This document shows, piece after piece, positions 23,059 through 29,806 of a DNA stretch of 64,000 nt. The notes beneath the pieces were generated by a model. The model was not told the origin of the DNA, searched no databases, and worked only from the letters and a program-made list of their open reading frames with translations. The translations under genes and the position numbers were made by a program. The DNA is taken from the IMG/VR virus record IMGVR_UViG_3300021964_000050, positions 1-64,000 of that record, one strand, 5' to 3'. The stretch comes from a virus. How positions within the stretch are numbered: position 1 is the stretch's first letter; each line of letters opens with the position of its first letter.

Positions 23059-23513
23059 CAGTCCTCCCGGTTGTTCGCAATAAAGTTTTCTCGCTCATCA
23101 CCGGTCAACATGGCACCAAAGTACGCCGTCCTTGGCACGGTAGTCTCGTGGATCTGTCCGCCACGACGCACCCACGAGTGGTTACGCCAGAGACCGTCAT
23201 CTGATGAGGCATACCCGGACCACAACTCCGTATCGGGTTCACGTGCGGCACAGTTGGCGCTGTTGCCGTGACACCTGCTCATTTCTCCGGGCATCGGTAC
23301 CGACTGTCCACCGTGAAGAACGCCACGAGAAACGAGTCGACGGTTAAACGCCGCTTCGCCCGCCGCCGGAACTAGCAGGGACTGCTCGTGTCCGGGCAGA
23401 CCCTGTATATGACGCTCTAATCCGGTGTGCGCTTCGACATCTTCGGCAGGCCAATCTGACATGCGAGTCTGAAAGAACTGTTGTCGGTTGAGTCGGTCTG
23501 GTCCGCTGAGCAT
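23058..23513 (-). CDS. Putative Cys/His-type enzyme, first gene left of the hub
   Basis: 151 residues. Conserved-looking core: 'RGVLHGGQSVPMPGEMSRCHGNSANCAA...LWSGYASSDDGLWRNHSWVRRGGQIHETTVPRTAYFGAML'. The order Cys (RCHGNS), His (NHSW) and Glu (HETT) resembles papain or transglutaminase-like folds. I have seen similar proteins in phages without an assigned role. As first gene of the leftward cassette it is probably expressed early. Activity is inferred only. Confidence 0.68.
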   Translation of the reverse strand: MLSGPDRLNRQQFFQTRMSDWPAEDVEAHTGLERHIQGLPGHEQSLLVPAAGEAAFNRRLVSRGVLHGGQSVPMPGEMSRCHGNSANCAAREPDTELWSGYASSDDGLWRNHSWVRRGGQIHETTVPRTAYFGAMLTGDERENFIANNRED

Positions 23514-23579
23514 TGGGCCAATTTACCATACCCATATAGGGGCCATAGCCGCCTTTGTTACGCAAAATGGCTAGGGGCG

Positions 23580-24397
23580 CGTGATAATTGTCACGACACA
23601 CAAATGGTTGAGGTGAACGGGCCTATGTGTTTATTGTCACAACGGTGTGGCTATTTCGCGGGGGCCTACATGGGGTCGTTTTTTCGATTATTGGGGGGTG
23701 TCATCTACCCCCCTGTGGATAAACTTGTGGACAACTAATGGTGGGGGGGTCTCCCTGTGGATAACTTTACTTGACAAACCTGTCAACCCCTGTTCCACCC
23801 TTATTCCATAAGGGTTTCGTGACTTTGCGTTATCCACAACCCCTGTGGACAGTGAATCGAACACCTGTTCGTCAAGGGGTGTCGATGTGACATTTGTCAC
23901 GCTGAGTTATCCCCAGAACATATGTTCTTGTGGAAATCGCCCCCGCAAACCCTTATTCCACCGTAGATAGGGGGGTCAAACCTGTGGAAAAGCCTGTGGA
24001 AGCCAATCTTTAGTGCTAAATGCGTTTGAGCCTTATGCCGTAAGGGTTTCAGCAGTTATCCACTGGTTGTGGGAAACGCGCTGGTAGCCCCCCGATAGCC
24101 AGCAAGCACTGCCACACCAGAATCGACCTACGCCGCTCAGCGGGGCTTCTGGGGGGCAATGCGGTGTCAAGTGACATTTGTCACACTTATCGACCTACGT
24201 TCGGGCCTACTGTGACATTTGTCACACCAATCACCGCTGTGTGGGTAGGAAACCGAACACTTGTACCCCCCACCCCCAGTTGCTATCACCCTGTGACCTT
24301 TGTCACATCCCCTCCCCATACATACATATGTCCTCTCTCCCATGACCTTTGGATTCGGGGGCGACCTTGGGGCGACCGAGGTGTGACAAACGTCACA
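23580..24397. promoter_or_regulatory. Six TGTGAC-N4-GTCACA operator-like palindromes
   Basis: Sites at 23580-23595, 23886-23901, 24170-24185, 24211-24226, 24292-24307 and 24382-24397; the last three have perfect arms. They fit TGTGA-N6-TCACA, the CRP/GlxR consensus. The four right-hand sites are spaced 41, 81 and 90 bp, near whole helical turns. A host CRP-type factor or a phage repressor could bind them. Confidence 0.75.
23714..24064. other. DnaA-box cluster
   Basis: Perfect TTATCCACA at 23714-23722 (minus), 23756-23764 (minus) and 23830-23838 (plus). TTGTCCACA, the actinobacterial variant, at 23726-23734 (minus). One-mismatch copies at 23844-23852, 23906-23914 and 24056-24064. Seven boxes in 350 bp is far beyond the rest of the window as seen by eye. 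Confidence 0.75.
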
Positions 24398-24450
24398 CAA
24401 ACTTTCTTCCCCGACATGCACGAGTTGCTGGGTCGCCATGGCACCTTGGA

Positions 24451-25033
24451 ACCATGAACACCGGCCAGCACGGTCGGCCTCATACCGCTGGAGTGCACAT
24501 GACAAAGCGCAAGCGACCTCCCCCAATGACGGGGGCGGGGACAGCACTCCCACTGACTACGAGTCATCACCTCACTGGGTATCCGGTGACGGTGGTGCCT
24601 GCGTATGTCTTGCCCACCTACGGGAACGACGGGGGCGGTACAACGAGCGGACAGAACGACGCTCCACATCATTCACATCTGCGTGCAGGACTTCCCCTTG
24701 GCTGGGGAGCACTTCGGTGGCCTGCACTCACGACGTACTACAGACCTGCGGAACTCTTACCGCCACCAACCCATCGGATGCCCGAGTGTTGGGGGCGACC
24801 ACGAGCAACGAGATCGACCACTACGTCCGACAGCAACGGCAACGACGGCATCACCACCGTCCGACTGTTCGTAAAGCACGCAGGCATGAGTCAGTCAGTC
24901 CCCTTGGCAGGGGACAAGGTGACGACGACTCAGCACCCTCGCCGGAGGGTGCGCCCACCATTCACTGACGTCAGCCGGTGCATGGTGGGGGCACACTCCG
25001 GTGCCCATCCCACAAGCCTGAGGAGGCAACACC
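24451..25033 (+). other. Stretch with ambiguous ORFs and two hairpins
   Basis: Three plus-strand frames are open here (24349-25278, 24438-24968, 24605-24874); none has a good ribosome-binding site or a known family. The 24605-24874 frame has the most C/G-ending codons in its middle ('LHIIHICVQDFPLAGEHFGG'). It stops just before two hairpins: GTCCCC/GGGGAC at 24898-24915 and GCACCCTC/GAGGGTGC at 24933-24952. A real gene may lie here, but I cannot choose its frame. Confidence 0.4.
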
Positions 25034-25360
25034 ATGGAAGCAACCATCTCAATCACCCTCACCGACCAAGAGGCCGAGGACATCCTCGTCACCGCCTTGG
25101 AAGGGGGCATCAACTACTGGGCAGACGTCATCTCATCCGGTCGCAACGACGGCGTGCTGATGGCGCACATTCGCCCCACCGAAGGGGACGACTTCGAGCC
25201 AATGCTCATCCACCCCGGCCACATCCAGCAGGGCGTCGACCGGCTCTGCGCCAGCGAGTGCCAGTGGCATGTCACTGACCTACTCAACGACAACGCCGAC
25301 GCCACCACCGCCGACGTCATCGTGCAGTTCGCAGTGCTTGGTGACATCATCTTCGGATGA
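25034..25360 (+). CDS. Conserved small phage protein
   Basis: 108 residues; GAGGAGG before ATG. 'TLTDQEAEDILVTALEGGINYWADV' is a pattern seen in small early proteins of several phages. Acidic alpha/beta protein. First confident gene of the GC-rich rightward early block, followed by two hairpins. Function unknown. Confidence 0.82.
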   Translation: MEATISITLTDQEAEDILVTALEGGINYWADVISSGRNDGVLMAHIRPTEGDDFEPMLIHPGHIQQGVDRLCASECQWHVTDLLNDNADATTADVIVQFAVLGDIIFG

Positions 25361-25369
25361 CAGGACGAA

Positions 25370-25403
25370 ACACCCGCAAGGGTGTCACGGGGTGGTAGCC
25401 CCG
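25370..25403 (+). terminator. Tandem hairpins after first early gene
   Basis: ACACCC-GCAA-GGGTGT (25370-25385, GNRA loop) and CGGGG/CCCCG (25388-25403) directly after the stop. No U-run, so they may act as mRNA stabilisers or weak terminators. Confidence 0.5.
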
Positions 25404-25443
25404 TCTGATGAGTCCATCAGCCCACGAGCCTTAGGAGGCCACC

Positions 25444-25650
25444 ATGCAAGTAACCGTCAACCGCCAGCAACTCGCCCACAACGCCCTGCGCCGTCGTGCC
25501 GATGGTATGCGCCGTGAGATCGACGCCTTCATCGACGCCTGCGAGGGCATGGACGTCGATGAGGTGGCCTACGCCATCGTTGACCTTCGTGACGCCTTCG
25601 ACCGATTCCGCAAGGCCGGTATCAACCTCGTGAAGGAGGCCAACGCATGA
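25444..25650 (+). CDS. Small helical protein (68 aa)
   Basis: AGGAGG before ATG. Helical, Arg-rich start 'NRQQLAHNALRRRADGMRREIDAFIDACEGMDVDEVAYAIVDLRDAFDRFRKAG'. It overlaps the next gene as ATGA. Its motif 'NRQQLxHxxxxR' recurs at the N-terminus of the 220-residue protein two genes on ('NRQQSLIHRL'). Unknown function. Confidence 0.78.
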   Translation: MQVTVNRQQLAHNALRRRADGMRREIDAFIDACEGMDVDEVAYAIVDLRDAFDRFRKAGINLVKEANA

Positions 25651-25769
25651 CCGGCAACCAAGGTCACAAGCCCATCCGACGCCCCATCGACGCCACGGCC
25701 TCACGGTTCGTGGCATCGGGGCGTCACCACGCCCAGCACGGAAGCAAACCCACCAAGGAGAAGAAATGA
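25647..25769 (+). CDS. 40-residue basic peptide
   Basis: MTGNQGHKPIRRPIDATASR followed by a His/Lys-rich tail. Both ends overlap neighbours as ATGA, with GAAGGAGG upstream of the start and AAGGAG near its own end serving the next gene. Function unknown. Confidence 0.65.
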   Translation: MTGNQGHKPIRRPIDATASRFVASGRHHAQHGSKPTKEKK

Positions 25770-26428
25770 ACGCCATGACCAACCGCCAACAGTCCCTCAT
25801 CCACCGCCTCTGCAATGAGCGGATGGGGGCGCTGACCACCACTCACGCCCACCTGCTCCAGCAGGAGATCGTCACCACTCGTGACGCCTCGCAACTCATC
25901 GACGCCCTCATGGCAGTGCCGACTGACCCCGTTGAGGTCGATCAGGCCGAGCAGGGGCGCATTGAGGCTCTCAAGGCCAACGTGCCCAACCTCTCCCCCA
26001 AGGACGCCACCTTCGCCCTGTCGCTCATCAACCAGTTCGACAGCAAGGGTCGCCTGAGTGAGAAGCAGTGGCCTCACGTTGACCGCCTCGCACGGCCTCA
26101 GGCTGAGGCCAAGTGCGACCCTCAACCGTTGGACATCGTAGACGTCGATGGCGACCACTACCTCGTTGCCCGTAGCCAGCCAGAGCGTGGTGGTCGCTTG
26201 TACGCCAAGCGCCTCATCGACGGCAAATGGTCGTACGAGGCCGGTGGCATCGACCGTGCCCGTCAGGGTCATATCCTGACCGGTGACGCTCTCGCAGAGT
26301 TCGCCAGCAAGCAAGGCCACACTCACGGTCACTGCGTGTTCTGCGGTCTTGAGTTGACCGACGAGCGTTCAGTCACCGTTGGCTACGGCAAGCACTGTGC
26401 CGAGCGACGCTCCTTGCCTTGGGGCTGA
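25766..26428 (+). CDS. DUF6011-type zinc-binding protein
   Basis: 220 residues. The C-terminal ~40 residues 'HCVFCGLELTDERSVTVGYGKHCAERR' match the DUF6011 treble-clef pattern C-x2-C-x-x-L-T...S...G-Y/I-G-x-x-C. The N-terminal half is helical. DUF6011 modules occur in phage and plasmid early proteins next to helicases, consistent with the SNF2 gene that follows. Role likely nucleic-acid binding. Confidence 0.82.
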   Translation: MNAMTNRQQSLIHRLCNERMGALTTTHAHLLQQEIVTTRDASQLIDALMAVPTDPVEVDQAEQGRIEALKANVPNLSPKDATFALSLINQFDSKGRLSEKQWPHVDRLARPQAEAKCDPQPLDIVDVDGDHYLVARSQPERGGRLYAKRLIDGKWSYEAGGIDRARQGHILTGDALAEFASKQGHTHGHCVFCGLELTDERSVTVGYGKHCAERRSLPWG

Positions 26429-26457
26429 GTCATCGACTACCGTCCATATCCCATCAA

Positions 26458-26476
26458 CCCATACCCATACCAACCC
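26458..26476 (+). promoter_or_regulatory. ACCCATACC element 1
   Basis: CCCATACCCATACCAACCC, ~20 bp before the start of the SNF2 gene. Member of a set of six related elements. Confidence 0.55.
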
Positions 26477-26494
26477 GAGCCTCAGGAGGCCACC

Positions 26495-27961
26495 ATGTCC
26501 ACACTCGCAGACCTACTCGCTGGCAACGCCAGCACCCCGGCGCCATCGACGTTCACTGACGTCACGCCGGTTGACCTCGCCATTCCCCTGATGGACTTCC
26601 AGCAGGAGGCAGTAGCCCACGCCCTTCGCCCAGTGCAGGGTTCGCCCTACGCCTACCTCGCACTGGACATGGGTCTCGGCAAGACCCCCTGTGGCATCGC
26701 CATCATCGCTTCGTGCCACAAGGCGCAGGGTGGCAAGCACCTCGTCGTGGTGCCTCCGTCGCTCCGCATCAACTGGGAGCGTGAGTTCGCCAAGTTCGCA
26801 CCGTGGCTCTCAGTCGCCATCCTGACCGGCACCAAGCCATCGGCACTGCCCGATGTCGATGTGCTCATCATCGGTGACAGCACTGTCGCCCACTGGGAGT
26901 TGGCTCTCATGGGCAAGGTTGAGTCCCTCGTGGTCGATGAGGCACACCGCCACAAGAACGGCAAGAGCAAGCGTGCCAAGGCACTCGCCAACATCGCCAA
27001 CACCGTGCGGGGTGCCCGTGTTCTGCTCTCAGGCACGCCGACTCCCAACGGTCGCCACTACGAACTGGCCTCGCAGTTCGACATCCTTGGCAAGCGTGCT
27101 TGGAACGACATCGGTGGCGTCGGCACCTTCTGGGGGCGCTTCTGCCCCAAGACCGACGCATGGGGCGGGCGTGGCAACGCTGAGGGCGATGTCCTGCACG
27201 CCTTCATGACCGACACCTTCATGATGCGCCGTCGCCGTGATGACGTCATCGACCTCCCCAACAAGGGTCGGTCGGCAGTGTCGATGGAGTGCGCTGGCAA
27301 GGCCAGTAAGGACTACATCTCCGCTGAGAATGACCTCATCGCATGGCTCTCCGATCAGGGTCGTGACACCCGTGGCGCTGAGCGTGCCGAAGCCCTCGTC
27401 CGCATGAACACTCTCCGACGCCTCGCTGGTGAGGCCAAGGTTCAGGCAGTCGTGGAACACGTCAAGGAACTGCTGGAGGACGGCAACGGCGGTGTGTTCG
27501 TCGTCGCTGAGCACAAGGACGTCATGGACAGGCTCATGATGGGTCTCGCTAAGTACGCCCCCGTCAGTGTTCAGGGTGGCATGTCCGACAGTGCCAAGCA
27601 GGAGGCAGTCGATGCCTTCTCATCAGGCCAGAGCCGGGTCATGGTCGGCCAGATCATTGCGGCTGGTGTCGGCCTCACGCTCCACGGCAACGGTCTCAAC
27701 CACCGTGTCGTCGTCGTCCAACTCCCATGGACACCGGCTGACCTCCGTCAGGCAGAAGATCGCCTGCACCGCATCGGTCAGACCAACGACGTCGAAGTCG
27801 AAGTGGCACTCGCCCACATCGACGGTCGCTGGACTATCGACGAGCGTCTCTGGACAATGCTGGAGAGCAAGAACTTCGCCACCGGCGAGGTCATCGACGG
27901 CTCCGGTGATTACCTGCTGGACAACAGCACCGCTGACGGTGTGTTGGACACCTACCGCTGA
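26495..27961 (+). CDS. SNF2-family DNA translocase/helicase (early)
   Basis: 488 residues. Motif I 'LDMGLGKTPCGIAI', Ia 'HLVVVPPSLRINWERE', II 'LVVDEAHRHKNGKSKR' (DEAH), III 'VLLSGTPTPNGRHYEL', V 'QIIAAGVGLTLHG', VI 'QAEDRLHRIGQTNDV'. The HARP/SMARCAL1-like compact form is common in phages. It translocates on dsDNA and may assist fork restart or recombination. A second SNF2 enzyme is encoded in the replication operon (55683-57221). Confidence 0.93.
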   Translation: MSTLADLLAGNASTPAPSTFTDVTPVDLAIPLMDFQQEAVAHALRPVQGSPYAYLALDMGLGKTPCGIAIIASCHKAQGGKHLVVVPPSLRINWEREFAKFAPWLSVAILTGTKPSALPDVDVLIIGDSTVAHWELALMGKVESLVVDEAHRHKNGKSKRAKALANIANTVRGARVLLSGTPTPNGRHYELASQFDILGKRAWNDIGGVGTFWGRFCPKTDAWGGRGNAEGDVLHAFMTDTFMMRRRRDDVIDLPNKGRSAVSMECAGKASKDYISAENDLIAWLSDQGRDTRGAERAEALVRMNTLRRLAGEAKVQAVVEHVKELLEDGNGGVFVVAEHKDVMDRLMMGLAKYAPVSVQGGMSDSAKQEAVDAFSSGQSRVMVGQIIAAGVGLTLHGNGLNHRVVVVQLPWTPADLRQAEDRLHRIGQTNDVEVEVALAHIDGRWTIDERLWTMLESKNFATGEVIDGSGDYLLDNSTADGVLDTYR

Positions 27962-27966
27962 CAACT

Positions 27967-27988
27967 GGAGGGGGCGCAAGCCCCCTCC
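27967..27988 (+). terminator. GNRA-loop hairpin after SNF2 gene
   Basis: GGAGGGGGC-GCAA-GCCCCCTCC, 9-bp GC stem 5 nt beyond the stop, immediately followed by an ACCCATACC element. Confidence 0.75.
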
Positions 27989-27992
27989 CCTT

Positions 27993-28014
27993 ACCCATAC
28001 CAAACCCATACCAA
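27993..28014 (+). promoter_or_regulatory. ACCCATACC element 2
   Basis: Two direct copies of ACCCATACCAA between the upstream hairpin and the next gene's Shine-Dalgarno. Confidence 0.55.
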
Positions 28015-28039
28015 TCAAGTCCTAAGGAGGACAACTGAC

Positions 28040-28342
28040 ATGACCACCACCTACAACCACGAGGCCGTCGAACTTGGTCTCTACATCGACAATGACCACG
28101 CCACCTACGAACTCCGGTGGGAGTACTTCGCCACGCTGGACAAGCACTGGCAGAGGGGGCGCTTCTCCAAGGAGCGTGCCCTCGTCCTGCTGGAGCGCTA
28201 CGTCCAAGAGGGTGCCAAGCGCCACCACGCTGAGCACGGCACCCCCGGCGACAAGTGGTACACGATCTTCACGCCAGTCACACGGCGTGAGGTAGCCGAG
28301 GCACTGTTGGACGAATACATCGACCAGCAACAGATTCACTGA
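28040..28342 (+). CDS. Hypothetical early protein (100 aa)
   Basis: AAGGAGG before ATG. 'ELRWEYFATLDKHWQRGRFSKERALVLLERYVQEGAKRHHAEHG' - helical with aromatic and basic patches. Enclosed by its own upstream element and downstream hairpin, so it appears to be a separate transcription unit. Unknown. Confidence 0.78.
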   Translation: MTTTYNHEAVELGLYIDNDHATYELRWEYFATLDKHWQRGRFSKERALVLLERYVQEGAKRHHAEHGTPGDKWYTIFTPVTRREVAEALLDEYIDQQQIH

Positions 28343-28348
28343 CGTCGC

Positions 28349-28376
28349 CGGGGTGCTTGACCAGTGTCACACCCCG
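28349..28376 (+). terminator. Hairpin after hypothetical early gene
   Basis: CGGGGTG / CACCCCG, 7-bp stem with a 14-nt loop, 7 nt beyond the stop. Confidence 0.55.
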
Positions 28377-28392
28377 ATGACATACTCCATTC

Positions 28393-28410
28393 ATACCCAA
28401 CCCATACCAA
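28393..28410 (+). promoter_or_regulatory. ACCCATACC element 3
   Basis: ATACCCAACCCATACCAA, ~35 bp before the MoxR gene start. Confidence 0.5.
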
Positions 28411-28442
28411 CACCAATCCCAACCAGCCCAAGGAGGGCAATC

Positions 28443-29729
28443 ATGCAAGTCAAGCACCTACAAGCCGGACTCCAAGTCCACATCATCGACGGGCCGATGC
28501 AAGGCTTCACCGCCACCGTCATCGACCCGAACGTCATCCCTGACGGCCAGCCCAACCAGCGCAAGGTCGCTGTCGATATCAACGGTGCCGGTGCCAACGG
28601 CTCCAACCTCCGGTCGTACATCCTGCCCCGGCAGTTGGACGTCCAGCCGGTAGCCCCGGCACCTGCCCCGATGCCGGTCGCAGTGCCAACTGCCGACAGC
28701 GCTGACCTGACGGTCATCCGTAACGGCGAGGTTGAGGTCGCAGAGCCGATCACTGACCCGATGCACCCAGCGTTCGACTCATGGCGTCCTGACCCTGCCA
28801 TCGTCAAGGAGTACGTCAGCCGTACCCTTCCCGGTGGCTTGTCCGACATCGACTACCTGCTCCACCTCCGTGACATGCGTGACGACAACGGGTACTCACC
28901 CAACGTCGCCTTCGTCGGAGAGACGCAGAGTGGCAAGACCATGCTCGTCCGGGTGCTCGCAGTGCTCAGCGCATTGCGTGACGGTATGCCCAAGCCATAC
29001 CCCGTCTTTACCCTCAACGGCGAGGTTGGTATCTCGTCGTACGACCTCTTCGGTCAGCCATCCACCGTCGTCATCGACGGTGTGGAGACCATCGTGTGGT
29101 GCGAGGGTCTTGTTCCCCTCGCCCTCAAGTGTGGTGGCTTCCTCTACCTAGACGAGTGGAACGCCGTTGCCAGCGGTCAGGCCGTCGCCCTGCACACCGT
29201 GCTTGACGACCGTCGTGAGTTCACCAACCGCCAGCGTGCGCTCCCCATCCCCGGTCACCCTCATGGGTTCATGCCGGAGACGGTCAAGGCTCATCCAAAC
29301 ACTTGGATTATCTCCACCATCAACCCCGGCTACAAGGGGACGCAAGCCATGGCAGAAGCCAGCACCAACCGCTTCCGGTGGGTGCCGTGGGACTACGACG
29401 ACACCGTGGAGGCCACGCTGGTTCCCAGCGCCACCATCCGCTCGTTCGGCAAGGCTCTGCGTGAGGCTCGTGCCCAGCGTGCCCTGACCTTGCCAGTCGG
29501 TTCGTCAGCGCTCCGTCGCCTCAACGAGGACTGCGCCACATTCGGTGTGGACAGTGCCATGTGGTCATTCACCGCCATGTTCCCACCTGCGGAGCGTGAG
29601 CGTGTGCAGACCATCGCTGAGGACAGGGGCTTCATTGACCTGCTGAAGGCTGAGTACCCCAACCCAGTGTTCGCACCTGTTCAGGACGAGGCTGACCAGC
29701 CTGTCGCTGAGGATGCCAACGCCTTCTAA
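28443..29729 (+). CDS. MoxR/CobS-type AAA+ ATPase
   Basis: 428 residues from ATG at 28443 (AAGGAGG upstream; the longer frame from 28353 is rejected). N-terminal ~60 residues form a small beta domain ('LQVHIIDGPMQGFTATVIDP'), then a Pro-rich linker. AAA+ core: Walker A 'GETQSGKT', Walker B 'FLYLDEWN', sensor 1 'WIISTINPGYKG', Arg finger 'STNRFRW'. MoxR ATPases remodel a VWA partner, and the next gene encodes one. CobS of cobaltochelatase is a relative. Confidence 0.9.
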   Translation: MQVKHLQAGLQVHIIDGPMQGFTATVIDPNVIPDGQPNQRKVAVDINGAGANGSNLRSYILPRQLDVQPVAPAPAPMPVAVPTADSADLTVIRNGEVEVAEPITDPMHPAFDSWRPDPAIVKEYVSRTLPGGLSDIDYLLHLRDMRDDNGYSPNVAFVGETQSGKTMLVRVLAVLSALRDGMPKPYPVFTLNGEVGISSYDLFGQPSTVVIDGVETIVWCEGLVPLALKCGGFLYLDEWNAVASGQAVALHTVLDDRREFTNRQRALPIPGHPHGFMPETVKAHPNTWIISTINPGYKGTQAMAEASTNRFRWVPWDYDDTVEATLVPSATIRSFGKALREARAQRALTLPVGSSALRRLNEDCATFGVDSAMWSFTAMFPPAERERVQTIAEDRGFIDLLKAEYPNPVFAPVQDEADQPVAEDANAF

Positions 29730-29733
29730 CCCT

Positions 29734-29760
29734 GAGAGGGGGGCGCTACGCCCCCCTCTC
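29734..29760 (+). terminator. Strong hairpin after MoxR gene
   Basis: GAGAGGGGGGCG-CTA-CGCCCCCCTCTC, 12-bp perfect stem with a 3-nt loop 4 nt beyond the stop. Confidence 0.8.
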
Positions 29761-29780
29761 CCATACCCCTCTCATACCCA
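29761..29780 (+). promoter_or_regulatory. ACCCATACC element 4
   Basis: CCATACCCCTCTCATACCCA, immediately after the hairpin and ~27 bp before the VWA gene. Confidence 0.5.
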
Positions 29781-29806
29781 TTCCGTATCATCCCAAAGGA
29801 GTCATC

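Larger units (their letters stand above)
23514..24450. other. Non-coding control hub; candidate replication origin
   Basis: About 0.94 kb without a convincing gene, where leftward and rightward gene blocks diverge. It holds clustered DnaA-box sequences, six TGTGAC-type palindromes, an inverted repeat TTGACA-N4-TGTCAA (23771-23786), and two related hairpins CCCTTAT-TCC-ATAAGGG (~23799-23815) and CCTTA-TGCCG-TAAGG (~24031-24045). Each hairpin is followed by GTTTC. Together these fit an origin combined with a regulatory region. Confidence 0.7.

Noticed and set aside
23771-23786. TTGACA-N4-TGTCAA read as two divergent -35 boxes
   Set aside because: No TANNNT -10 box sits at 16-18 bp on either strand; kept only as an inverted repeat of the hub.
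24349-25278. 309-codon plus-strand frame
   Set aside because: It overlaps the well-supported gene at 25034 by 245 bp in another frame, lacks a ribosome-binding site, and has a composition typical of shifted GC-rich coding sequence.
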